From assembly GCF_932526225.1 (NCBI RefSeq), contig NC_064038.1, forward strand, positions 3,164,001 through 3,224,000: a stretch of 60,000 nucleotides of DNA, given 5' to 3'. Made by a program: the position numbers and the translations under genes. Position 1 is the stretch's first letter. The number at the start of each line of letters is the position of its first letter. Below the pieces are notes generated by a model, which worked only from the letters and a program-made list of their open reading frames with translations, was not told the DNA's origin and did no database searches. Positions 40,508 to 48,718 of this stretch are shown here, in pieces. The stretch is from Nematostella vectensis (lineage: Eukaryota > Cnidaria > Anthozoa > Actiniaria > Edwardsiidae).

Positions 40508-42912
40508 ACTTCGAGGTTGAGGGGGAGCTTCGTTCGTTATGTCAGGAGAAGGCAGCGCTTCGTGCTACCAGTGCCGCCACAAAAACGCGCGAGGCAAAAG
40601 TGCGAGAGGTGCTCATTCGTTTTATAAAAGGGACGATCCCCAGAAGCACGAGGATCTGGCTGTGCGGGCGTGCTATAGTCACGCACGAAGGCAAACTGTA
40701 CCGATCGGGACAGGACGGAGCGGCTGTCGACAGGGCGTTTACAGACCAGACAGGATATGATTCTCAATGGCTCCCTGATGATCACCCAACCTACCAAGAG
40801 TACACCGAAGCTACGCACTCGATGGGCGGTGCAATAGGGTATCGCTTCAAGAAGTGGACCCAAAGAGAGAACATCAGGCCAACACCTCTTAAATACAGGG
40901 ACGTCTGGCGAGCGGCGCAGGTTGAGTCCAAAGTGTGGAACAGCAAGGAAAACTTAGGGGCGCAGCCTCCATGCGATGCGCACATCAACATGCGTGCGGC
41001 GTACCTAGGATGCGAGGACAGTCTCTCCGGCGGCGCCTCGGACGCCATTGATTTGGTACGGAAATACGGCTTCCCTACGAACGTGTATCGTATCGCGGAT
41101 GTTGTGGGACGGCCATTGAGCGAGGTTCTTCAACTAACCGGGGCCATTCAGCTGACCGAGTGGGAGTTCTCTGAGGCCTGCCACCACTACACTTCCGGGA
41201 GGGTAGGGCAGCACTTGGAACAAAACGAGGGCTGGATCACCACGCCAGAGCTCAAGGACCTGTTAGACTCGGGTGACCTCCTCATGGCCACGGCGAGGGA
41301 GGTGTTGTATAGCGTCGGAAAAAAGGACTCCATCAAGTTCCCCCACTCCATCGCGTGCCGCCCCGGCGGCGAAGACTCGCAGTACCCTGAGGGTCGAGAT
41401 CTCGCTGTCCGTTTCGTAGGCAAGTGCGCTCGCCATGGCGACGAGTCCTCGATCGTAGTCTGCGACCGTGAAGAAGCCGCGTATCTGACAAGCCTCCTTG
41501 CGGGCACCGACCACTTACTTAACTTCGAGCATGCCGACGGGGCTCATCTGATCCAATACAAAGACGGTGTCCGACGCTCACAATGGTACCATATCAGGGC
41601 CTTCGTCTTGGCGTACACAAACATAGCGTTGCGACGCATGTTGAGGCGGATCCCTCGCGGAGACGTCCTCCGAGTGTGCACAGATGCCATATACGCAAAG
41701 GCGGTGCCCAGTGGTGTAAAGCTCGTGGAGCGAAATCCGAGGTATGGAGAGTGGCGCCACAAGAAGCCTGGGTACGAGTGGCGACCCGAAGCGGCTTGGG
41801 GTCCGAAAAAGTTGGGGAGCTTGGCCAAGGAGCCAAGCACTGCGCCGAGTCTGCCGTGCGATCTAGTGGCCGCAAACTCTGCAAAGATGTATCTAGCAGG
41901 CCAAGGAGGATCGGGGAAGACCGAGTGGGCGGCGAGCATGTTCCGCGGCCGCAACGTTGTGGTGCTCACCTCCGATAACGACCTCGCCCACGACCATCGC
42001 AACAACCCGCGCCTCGCGGTGAAGGCTCAAACCTACCACCACTACCTCTGCATACCAGCGGAGAAGCCGATAGAGGAGTGGAGACCTTCCGAGCTGGGGC
42101 ACAAACTCGACCGTCTCGCAGAAGTAATCATCATTGACGAGTGCTGTAAGGTACAGACTAAAGTGCTACGCGCCATCCTAGGGAATCTCGCCACGCGGCC
42201 GTGTCAGGTAGTGTGTTGTGGCGACTATGGGCAGGTCCCGCCCTGGGGAGATAAAGAGGGGCCTCACGATATGCTCAAGGAGTGGGCACAAGGGAACATC
42301 CGCTGGTTCGAGTCCGACTACCGCTGCCTGTGTGAAGACTGCGGAAAGCCGTACAGTACATGCAACTGCGGCTCTGCCGCGCCCTCCTCCAGGCTCCACG
42401 ACATAAAGGGCCGGATTTGGTGTCAGCCAGATTCCCAACAGCTTGACGTGTTTCGAGAGGAGTGGAATGGGGTGGCGTTCGACGCGGCGATCGAGCAGGC
42501 CCACCCAAGCGAAATGTGGGTGTGCTTGACCAACAAGATGGGGGCTCTTGTTCAGCAGCGATTGGTAGAGCACCACAGGAAAAACTACCCACGGTTGCCA
42601 GCAACCATCCGCTTTGACCCCGATCCTAGCGTCGCGCATCTTTATCGCAAGCAAGGGCGGCCAGTTCCCGTGCCAGGCAAAAGGGGTGAGAAGGTCGACG
42701 CGTACAAAGGCACGGTAGTCGAGGTTCCTCTCGACGCGGTCCTTAACGGGCTTCCCCTCGAGTGGAAATACGCGGGCTGGGGAACCGTCCACCGGGTGCA
42801 GGGCAAGACTATCCAGCCTCCAAGACGTCTGTTCATCATAGACCACAGCTTAGAGGGCTGGATCACGAATGCTGTATACACCAGACCAGATAGTCCGCGT
42901 GATCCCCCCTGA
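40393..42912 (+). CDS. Replication region piece 3: polymerase-like palm fused to SF1 helicase
   Basis: 839 codons. Residues 195-206 (DAHINMRAAYLG) resemble polymerase B motif A. Residues about 405-434 (IRAFVLAYTNIALRRML, then VCTDAIY) resemble the helix before motif C and motif C itself, with Cys-Thr-Asp431 in place of Asp-Thr-Asp. The helicase follows: Walker A GQGGSGKT (503-510), Walker B IIIDE (579-583), motif III GDYGQVPP (610-617), a Cys-rich insert CEDCGKPYSTCNCG near 646-659, and motif V-like VHRVQGKT (799-806). It ends in a frameshift where motif VI should be. The helicase call is firm; the polymerase call is moderate. Confidence 0.65.
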   Translation: MGLGEVARVARVAIPCHNNHAWAELPTEPPAITSVHGLDFEVEGELRSLCQEKAALRATSAATKTREAKVREVLIRFIKGTIPRSTRIWLCGRAIVTHEGKLYRSGQDGAAVDRAFTDQTGYDSQWLPDDHPTYQEYTEATHSMGGAIGYRFKKWTQRENIRPTPLKYRDVWRAAQVESKVWNSKENLGAQPPCDAHINMRAAYLGCEDSLSGGASDAIDLVRKYGFPTNVYRIADVVGRPLSEVLQLTGAIQLTEWEFSEACHHYTSGRVGQHLEQNEGWITTPELKDLLDSGDLLMATAREVLYSVGKKDSIKFPHSIACRPGGEDSQYPEGRDLAVRFVGKCARHGDESSIVVCDREEAAYLTSLLAGTDHLLNFEHADGAHLIQYKDGVRRSQWYHIRAFVLAYTNIALRRMLRRIPRGDVLRVCTDAIYAKAVPSGVKLVERNPRYGEWRHKKPGYEWRPEAAWGPKKLGSLAKEPSTAPSLPCDLVAANSAKMYLAGQGGSGKTEWAASMFRGRNVVVLTSDNDLAHDHRNNPRLAVKAQTYHHYLCIPAEKPIEEWRPSELGHKLDRLAEVIIIDECCKVQTKVLRAILGNLATRPCQVVCCGDYGQVPPWGDKEGPHDMLKEWAQGNIRWFESDYRCLCEDCGKPYSTCNCGSAAPSSRLHDIKGRIWCQPDSQQLDVFREEWNGVAFDAAIEQAHPSEMWVCLTNKMGALVQQRLVEHHRKNYPRLPATIRFDPDPSVAHLYRKQGRPVPVPGKRGEKVDAYKGTVVEVPLDAVLNGLPLEWKYAGWGTVHRVQGKTIQPPRRLFIIDHSLEGWITNAVYTRPDSPRDPP

Positions 42913-43230
42913 TAACACCCCCGGTGCCTTGGTTCCCACAGGACTGCAGGCTACACCCAGTGAAGAGCTCATTATAGCGCGAATCAAGCGATACGCTATA
43001 GACGACAGGCAAAAGGGTCGCACAAAGTACACGGGATCGCACCACGTTCTGACGGTAGGCCACGTACTCGGCATGATTGCTGACGCGGAAAGAAGTGCAC
43101 GGTCTGTGGCACTCAGCTTCTGCTTCAGGGGTACACCAAGAGCCATCCCCAATGCTTCAGTATCGACCAGCTGGACGACAGTCAGGGTCACTACAAGTGG
43201 AATGTCTGACTCACGTGCCTTAGCTGCAAT
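42869..43230 (+). pseudogene. Replication region piece 4: helicase tail and HNH-like zinc domain
   Basis: The frame from 42869 carries DQIVRVIPP and RIKRYAIDDRQKGR, the expected helicase C-terminus. After a second shift near 43088 the original frame resumes with CTVCG (43096-43110), SIDQLDDSQGHY, then TGA at 43207-43209 and LTCLSCNRRHKR. CxxC...D..D..GH...N....CxxCN is an HNH/zinc-finger nuclease pattern. The nuclease call rests on motif spacing only. Confidence 0.45.
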
Positions 43231-43248
43231 AGAAGGCACAAGCGCTGA

Positions 43249-44202
43249 TCACGCTAGCGTGACACTACGCAACTGCGAACGCGTGAATCCGTGCTTAGAG
43301 TACGCCGTGTAATACAACACTGGCTGTCCGGGCCCCATAACCCTCTTTAGTATTGGGTATGCCTTGCTTGTCCACCACGGGTCCGTCGCTCGCCGTCGGC
43401 CCTTGTCCTGGAGGTCTTCCTCGTTTATTGCGATGTACACCTCCGTTCCGACCTCTAAGGGGACCTCTAAGCGAGGCTTTTCGGCTTTGAGAGGCACGCG
43501 CCTCAGCTTTATGGCGTCTTTAGGCGCAAAGCCAGTCATGCGAGTCTTCGTTGCGTTTATGTTCGAGATGACGATTGGCAAAGCAGTAACCCACTCGCGG
43601 TTTGTTTAGCCGGATGCAAGCTCCTTCGAGTACTGCGCACGAAATAGGCGCTGTGCCAGCCAGCGATGGAAAGACTCGGCGAAAGCTTGGCTCCTGTGGT
43701 GCCCTGGCTCAGCCCGTCGGACCTCCACCCCGTGGTCTGTTAGGAGCTTTGTGGTAGCACCCTTGAACTCCGTGCCGTCATCAACCATGAGGACTTTAGG
43801 CCATGTGAGAGGTCCCTCTTCATAGATGTCAGCGAGTTCGCGGGAGACGACGGCCGCCCTCTTAGCCCTCAGTGGACGGGCGGCTTTATATCGTGAAGCA
43901 ACGTCAACGACAGTCAGGGCATACTTGTACCCGCGGTCGGTTGGCAAGAATAGCAGGTCCGACTTGTGGATACGGTTTGGTATCTGCTCCGAAAAGTAGG
44001 CGTAGGCAGTCGGAGGAGGGGGTGTCTTTGTGTAGCCCCCGACGGTCTGCGAGCATACCCACTTGCGCCTTCGATCTATGGAGGCTGAGCCCTTGGGGAG
44101 TTTGGCATGAAGAGCGGTCACTCCCTGGAAGCCACCTCTGGCGTAGTATATAGGACGAAGGAACGCATCGAGTTCTTCGTCGGACATGCGCTTCGCCGCC
44201 AT
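43249..44202 (-). pseudogene. Retroviral-type (rve) integrase with one in-frame stop
   Basis: The ATG is at 44202. The core runs from about residue 80: D100 (ALTVVDVASRY), D141/142 (VLMVDDGTEFKG) and E176 (SQAFAESFHRWLA) form a DD35E-type triad. A TAA at 43606-43608 stops the frame at residue 198, yet the same frame continues to 43249 with RMTGFAPKDAI and RRRATDPWW, a Maverick-type integrase C-terminus. It would cut and join the element ends, giving the 6-bp duplication. The stop could be a C-to-T change. Confidence 0.85.
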
Positions 44203-44484
44203 TCATTTGTCGGCAATGTACTGCAACAGGTGTATCAGACTCCAACAGGCGGTTGCCGTCTGCTCGGGTAGTGCCGAGGCGGTCTTTCTGAGGTCGGTAG
44301 GCCCTCGGAGAACGACATTGGCGAACCTCTTAACGCACTCCCTGTCTGCGCGCCACAACTCGAGGCTTCGGTTAGCAATGTCACCAAAGCTACATAACCC
44401 ATCCATCGACGGCCCCTTCGGTGTCACTCGCTTAGCAGCGGCTGCTACCTTGTGCATAGCACTCCACAACTGGTCTGCAATCAT
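44203..44484 (-). CDS. Small viral protein of 93 residues, unknown
   Basis: Reads MIADQLWSAMHKVAAAAKRV and ends HLLQYIADK directly before the integrase ATG. Mostly helical. A tandem GTATAC run lies immediately upstream (44487-44511), which supports this ATG over longer alternatives. Function unknown. Confidence 0.5.
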   Translation of the reverse strand: MIADQLWSAMHKVAAAAKRVTPKGPSMDGLCSFGDIANRSLELWRADRECVKRFANVVLRGPTDLRKTASALPEQTATACWSLIHLLQYIADK

Positions 44485-44515
44485 CTTATACGTATACGTA
44501 TACGTATACGAATAC
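44485..44515 (-). promoter_or_regulatory. Alternating GTATAC run before the 93-residue gene
   Basis: On the minus strand it reads GTGTATTCGTATACGTATAC and continues to within a few bases of the ATG. TATA-like runs also lie near 44982-44992, 45901-45925 and 46130-46137, close to other gene starts, so it may be promoter-like. Confidence 0.35.
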
Positions 44516-44566
44516 ACGCAGTATGGAAAAAGGCCGCCTAGATGCAGCGCCGGAACGGCAGCTGCA

Positions 44567-44953
44567 TCACAGCAAGCGGCTAGCTGTGTAGCCGATTTTC
44601 TGCGTTTTGCTGGAGATGTAGTAGTCGGACAGCTCAGAAGCCCGCATCGACTCCAGGGATTGTTTTGGTCGGGTCTGGTTGTAGAGTTTGAGCGCGTAGT
44701 CAGTGTCGGTGAAGTTTTGCTTTGCGAGGGCCCCTCTCTCGCGACTTTGAGCTTGCCAATCGAGGATTTTTTGCCGCCGCTGTTGGTAGCGTCCATAGTC
44801 TTGTTGGTATTTCTCTAGGGCCTTGTCGTGCCTCTCCTTCTCAGCTAAGGCAGGGCTCTCATCGTTCGATAGGAACTTTGCGAGGTAGTTGCCACCAACG
44901 AATGCAGTCGCGTTTAGGACGGCGCCACCAACCAAAATCGCGATGGAGGCCAT
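44567..44953 (-). CDS. Viral protein with hydrophobic N-terminus and coiled coil
   Basis: 128 codons. Residues 2-22 (ASIAILVGGAVLNATAFVGG) are hydrophobic, followed by a charged helix (EKERHDKALEKYQQDYGRYQ) and QNFTDTDYALKLYNQTRP. I associate this pattern, from memory, with a small structural protein of cnidarian Polinton-like elements. The last 15 residues look out of frame, so the C-terminus may be shifted. Confidence 0.5.
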   Translation of the reverse strand: MASIAILVGGAVLNATAFVGGNYLAKFLSNDESPALAEKERHDKALEKYQQDYGRYQQRRQKILDWQAQSRERGALAKQNFTDTDYALKLYNQTRPKQSLESMRASELSDYYISSKTQKIGYTASRLL

Positions 44954-45045
44954 CCAGTAGTGTGTGATGCTGTGTGTACGTGTACATACACGAACACGAG
45001 TCTAATACATGGCCTACACATATAGTAGTATGCCACAGTACACTA

Positions 45046-45270
45046 CTACATGGGCAGGATCTTCTGGTCCTCAAGGTAACCCTTCAAAGCGACAGCACCT
45101 GCAACTGCGGCAGTCATTTTTGCGTAGTTCATGGCGTTCGCGGAGGGGTCTTTGGTGAAGTCTTCGCGCAAGACCTTGCGCCCAACCCAGCCGATACCGG
45201 CGACGAGACCGGTTATAACTGCGGCGTCGGTGATGGTCTTTGTAATCTTGATTTGCTGGGTCGTCGACAT
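45046..45270 (-). CDS. Small viral membrane protein (74 residues)
   Basis: The ATG at 45270 gives MSTTQQIKITKTITDAAVIT, two hydrophobic segments (about 14-30 and 47-62) and a tail YLEDQKILPM. I chose this ATG over the longer frame from 45354 because it fits the compact layout. Probably virion- or membrane-associated; exact role unknown. Confidence 0.5.
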   Translation of the reverse strand: MSTTQQIKITKTITDAAVITGLVAGIGWVGRKVLREDFTKDPSANAMNYAKMTAAVAGAVALKGYLEDQKILPM

Positions 45271-45323
45271 TGCGATGCACGGACGTGCGGATATGGGTGG
45301 GGCCCTTGTGTTTAAATGTCTGC

Positions 45324-45901
45324 TTACTCCATTGCAAACAGTCGAGATTTGCACTGTCCGGGTCGGCTTGCCGGAACGGCAAGAGGTCTAACCTTGGTCT
45401 GCTGTGCGGCCGCCAGCGGCGGCCTTGCGGGCGGAGTCACGTCGTCGGCCACTACAAGTGGATCGGTAGCTCGCTGGTTAACAGCTGGTGTACGAGTGAA
45501 CGCGGCAGCTAGCTCCCGCCTACGTGTGTAGAGGCCGATCAATGACACTAGAAGACCAGCGACCCCGATAACCGAGCTGGCCGACCAAGCAGAGTTGTTT
45601 TCCGGGACTGGTGTATGTATGTCTTCGGCGCGCGCGCGCAAGCCCTGGCGTCCCTGCGACTCGCTATCGACTCAACGTGTTGCACAGCTTTTTTCTTCGC
45701 TCTGTTAAGTCGGTTCCACTTTGCCAAGCGCCTTCCAGCTTCGACTCGTCCAGGGTGTTTACATCGGGTCGCGGGTGGTTCGGGGCTCGTGATTCTCTCC
45801 ACTAACGCCGAATGCGTACGTGCAGGTTCATGAGCAGTTTTGTGATGATGCTCATCAGCAGCTTGTTTGTCAGGTTCCGCTGACCCGTAGGGTCGCAACA
45901 C
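45324..45901 (-). pseudogene. Viral charged/transmembrane protein, frameshifted
   Basis: The upstream frame (45901-45548) has CKHPGRVEAGRRLAKWNRLN and a basic helix. The downstream frame (to 45324) has ASSVIGVAGLLVSLIGLY, a transmembrane segment, then a Pro/Ala-rich tail. The frames overlap near 45610, consistent with a single frameshift. Role unknown. Confidence 0.45.
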
Positions 45902-46146
45902 GTGTGTATATATACGTATACATATTCACGTGCCTTGAGGGCGGTGCGATCAATGCATCAATATATCAATATATATAGGAGATTCACTCCTGATGAGTGG
46001 GCAACCACGAAACAGGCTTGTAGAGATGAAACGGTAGTTCGCATGTTTTTTTCCTACAAACCAAGATATATCCCGCTCTACACCTATGTATTGAGCACTA
46101 TTATATGAACGCCTGCACCCACGCATTATATATATATGGCGGTGAT

Positions 46147-46726
46147 TTACTGCGCTTGCCCCCCAACTAGGGCGATGGTATAAGGGTGACGCAAGCAAAA
46201 CTCTAACTTCGAGAACTTTTTCGTCTTGAGGGCCTTCATGTACTCTTTCATCTTCTCTTCTGAGAGCTCTGCGCCGTAGTCGTGCAGGATAGAAGACCAC
46301 CAAGGCCGCTATGTTCTCCCGGAACGGCTTCGTGATGCTGGTGAGCTGCTGCGTGATCACCCACACGCTGATACCCACGTGGCAGGCGCTGAACGCCAAG
46401 TTGACAAGCTGGTCAGAGCGCCTCTTTACGTCTTTTGAGGCCGCACAGTCGTCGAGAATGATTAGCGTATTAGTGCCTTCGAAGACAGTGGAGACAAACC
46501 TCAGCAGTATGTCGATCTGACCCGCCTCAGGTGTGACGACAAACAGACGATTGTCGCCCACGCCGAAGCCTTCGTATGTTTTGTTGTAGACAAAAGTAGG
46601 GCACACGAATATGATGTAGTCAAACTTGCCCCGGAAAGGGCCATGCAGGTCCACTATGAATCGGGTCTTCCCGCATGACGTCGGGCCCACGATGAGAGCG
46701 TTAAATGGGATGTTTTTCGGGTCCAT
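46147..46726 (-). pseudogene. Genome-packaging ATPase (FtsK/HerA, A32-like), C-terminus shifted
   Basis: ATG at 46726. Walker A GPTSCGKT at residues 14-21, Walker B TLIILDDC at 87-94, and WVITQQ at 122-127 as the conserved Gln motif. Such ATPases drive viral DNA into the capsid. After about residue 148 the frame diverges: another frame carries the expected basic helical tail, ending at a stop near 46147, so there is a small deletion or frameshift near 46285. A frame continuing to 45950 is not meaningful. Confidence 0.8.
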
Positions 46727-46769
46727 ACCGCTTGCCGTTCCGGCGCAGCGCTTCGCGCAGAAACGCGTT

Positions 46770-47195
46770 TAGGTGTCTGTGCTCAGTTTACCAGTTTACG
46801 GTACCCTGGCCGCTTGCCGTGCGTTTTATCTCGAGATGCACACCGTCGCGGGTGTTGACCAATCGGAAACCACCTCCATGGATAGCACTGTCGTCCGTCG
46901 TTCGAAGGTCGATCAACAGAGCAAACTTGTTATCGCCAAAGAACGACTCGGGGCTGACTGCAGGGGCGGCAGGCGCTCCGCTGTGCCCCCCGGGGAGGGG
47001 CAGACGAACCGCCTTCTCGCCTCCCTCCAGAAATCCGTGGGGCGTAGTCCCTGGCTGAAGACCTTGTTTGGCATGCCGTCGATTGTAACGCGAACGCTCT
47101 TGATGTCGGGGTACACGAATTTCTCAGAGTCGCGAGCCCCTGCCGTGTATGGCTCCACAAAGAGGAGCAACAGACCACTCATAGACCTTCGCGGC
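46770..47195 (-). pseudogene. Major-capsid-like C-terminal fragment
   Basis: Minus frame with LLLLFVEPYTAGARDSEKFV, VRVTIDGMPNKVFSQGL and DFWREARRRF, then a shifted part with FALLIDLRTTDDSAIHGGG and LVNTRDGVHLEI. I associate this pattern, from memory, with the C-terminal half of double-jelly-roll capsid proteins of cnidarian Polintons. There is no N-terminal half here. It sits directly upstream of the ATPase. Confidence 0.45.
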
Positions 47196-47311
47196 GCGTC
47201 GCTTGGCAAGTCGCTCTCCTCCGTGGCCAGAGGGGTCGGTAACGGGCTTAAGGCTATCGGGAAAAAGCTAGGCGAGCTTCTCCCTGGGCTAGTAGGCAGC
47301 ATCGCTAACTT
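47179..47311 (+). pseudogene. Plus-strand fragment of another viral protein
   Basis: Reads RPLIDLRGASLGKSLSSVARG and LKAIGKKLGELLPGLVGSIA, an amphipathic/hydrophobic stretch, then breaks at GGTTCCCCCC. It lies back to back with two minus-strand capsid-region fragments, suggesting an inversion or deletion join. Confidence 0.35.
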
Positions 47312-47979
47312 CGGTGGTTCCCCCCACCTTTCCATCGGAAGTCCGGCTTACGCGTTAAGCCGAACTCTATACATAGACGCTCCAAAGCGGCTTTCTTGTA
47401 GGGGTTACCTTTTTGCGTGAACGGGCTGTCGCAAGGCAGGGAGGCGCCGAGCTCGTAGAGTATCCTCCGCGTGGTAAAGTAGACGTGAAACCTTAGAAAT
47501 CCCCTGATGACAGAGGGGAGCGTTGCGAAAGCGGGGTCGGTTAGGGACACCCCGCATCCGGCGGTTGCGCACCAGACCGCAAAGTTGAGTTGCTGTGGCC
47601 AGTACCCATAGGAAGGCTCCGATAGCCACCGGCGAGACTCCTTGGCGGACTTGTGCGTGACTACTGTCTCTTTGAATATGTTTCACCTAGTCGTGAATGA
47701 TTTGTCCTCAGCCACGTGTATCTCTAGCTGCGTGAGTAGTGGGGTGATGTCTGAGGCCGTGCTCTCCACGGGGGTCGCGGGCACGGCGTAGAGCAGCTTC
47801 TGCGCGAGGGTCAGAGACCTAGGGAAACCGGGTTTTGCGCGTTTGACTTGTTCGGCTATAGCGTGTTCGATATGTTCGGCTATAGAGGCTCCCGCCACAG
47901 TTGCCACCTTCTTCGTCTCTTCCACCTCCCTTCGGGGAATCGCCTCCTCGTTCAGCATCCGCCAGCCTTCCCAATCCAT
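47305..47979 (-). pseudogene. Capsid-region protein of unknown role, one in-frame stop
   Basis: ATG at 47979 (MDWEGWRMLNEEAIPRREVE). A TGA at 47683-47685 interrupts, but the same frame continues with ETVVTHKSAKESRRWLSEPS, WPQQLNFAVWCATAG, LPSVIRGFLRFHVYFTTRR and FRWKGGGNH, ending at a break near 47305. The TGA could be a CGA that mutated. Probably a structural protein by position; family not established. Confidence 0.5.
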
Positions 47980-48020
47980 GCTCAGTCCTATTAAACACGA
48001 AGCGGGCTGTGTTCAACACA
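47980..48020. promoter_or_regulatory. 41-bp divergent intergenic region
   Basis: It separates the minus-strand ATG at 47979 from the plus-strand ATG at 48021 and should carry promoters for both. It contains TATTAAAC. Nothing else was recognised. Confidence 0.4.
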
Positions 48021-48702
48021 ATGGTGGTCTTACATACTGTGCTCACCAAAGGCGAACAGACGCTCTTCTTCGAGCGGCCGATAAGGCGCCCACGCTTCGT
48101 GGCGCTCCGGCAGTGCTCGCTGTTTAACAGCTGGTATAATCTCGAGCGGGAGCATCAGATAACGACTATAGCCGCCTTTCCGCCCGTCGCTACTCTGCCA
48201 GCCGAGCACCACACGGCCAAGTCCATCGTGGAAACGATCAACCGCTCTGAAAGCGAGATTCTGACCGCGAAGCTGGATCCCCTCACCGGGAAGATCGCGC
48301 TCATTTCCAATGGCGTTGCGTTCCTGAATGCCGAGCTTTGCGCACTATTTGGCCTAGAGGCTAAAGACGATCAGTTGGGGGAGCGGGGCCTCGCACTGCC
48401 CTTGGGGGGGTGGCCCCCGCTTAAAGTGGATTTGCCGAAAATAGAGGCCCTCTACATCTGCTGCGATATCGTAGACCGCACGCAATGCCTCTCCTTAGGC
48501 GAGCCTTCAAACGTTCTCGCTTGCCTAGAAACCCGCGGGAGGCCGCACGAGAAAGTCGTCTATGGACCCGATATCCCCGTTTGTGCCGCAGCATCTTCCT
48601 CTGAGTTTGTCTCAGAGTATCCAAATATGGATCAGGGATGACCGCGGTAGACGGGTGGACTTTAAGGGCAAGCCTGTTCGCCTTGTATTAGAGCTAACCT
48701 AG
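48021..48702 (+). pseudogene. Probable minor capsid (penton-like) protein, frameshifted
   Basis: ATG at 48021: MVVLHTVLTKGEQTLFFERP, SLFNSWYNLE, IEALYICCDIVDRTQCL and SNVLACLETRGRPHEKVVY, a beta-rich protein of about 220 residues. The frame breaks near 48590; the next frame gives SLSQSIQIWIRDDRGRRVDF and stops at 48702. From memory it resembles the penton-like protein of cnidarian Polintons; a jelly-roll fold is inferred. I chose 48021 because it meets the divergent 41-bp spacer. Confidence 0.5.
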
Positions 48703-48718
48703 GTCCGACATAACAAGC

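Larger units (their letters stand above)
39465..43240 (+). pseudogene. Replication region: polymerase-B-like, SF1 helicase, HNH-like (broken)
   Basis: Four consecutive plus-strand frames look like one or two ancestral genes interrupted by frameshifts: at a nine-G run (40167-40175), between 40393 and 40507, near 42880 and near 43088, plus a TGA at 43207-43209. The pieces carry, in order, an unknown N-terminal domain, a polymerase-like palm, an SF1 helicase and an HNH-like zinc domain. In this family it would replicate the element in the nucleus. Whether the first piece was a separate gene is uncertain. Confidence 0.6.

Noticed and set aside
41544-42846. Long minus-strand frames opposite the viral helicase
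   Set aside because: Antisense shadows in GC-rich coding DNA; the plus strand has clear helicase motifs.
44186-44818. 210-codon plus frame opposite the integrase and small viral genes
   Set aside because: No domain; the minus strand carries integrase-adjacent genes with upstream TATA-like runs.
45950-46146. C-terminal extension of the ATPase frame
   Set aside because: It lies beyond the point where the frame diverges, and another frame carries the expected tail and stop near 46147.
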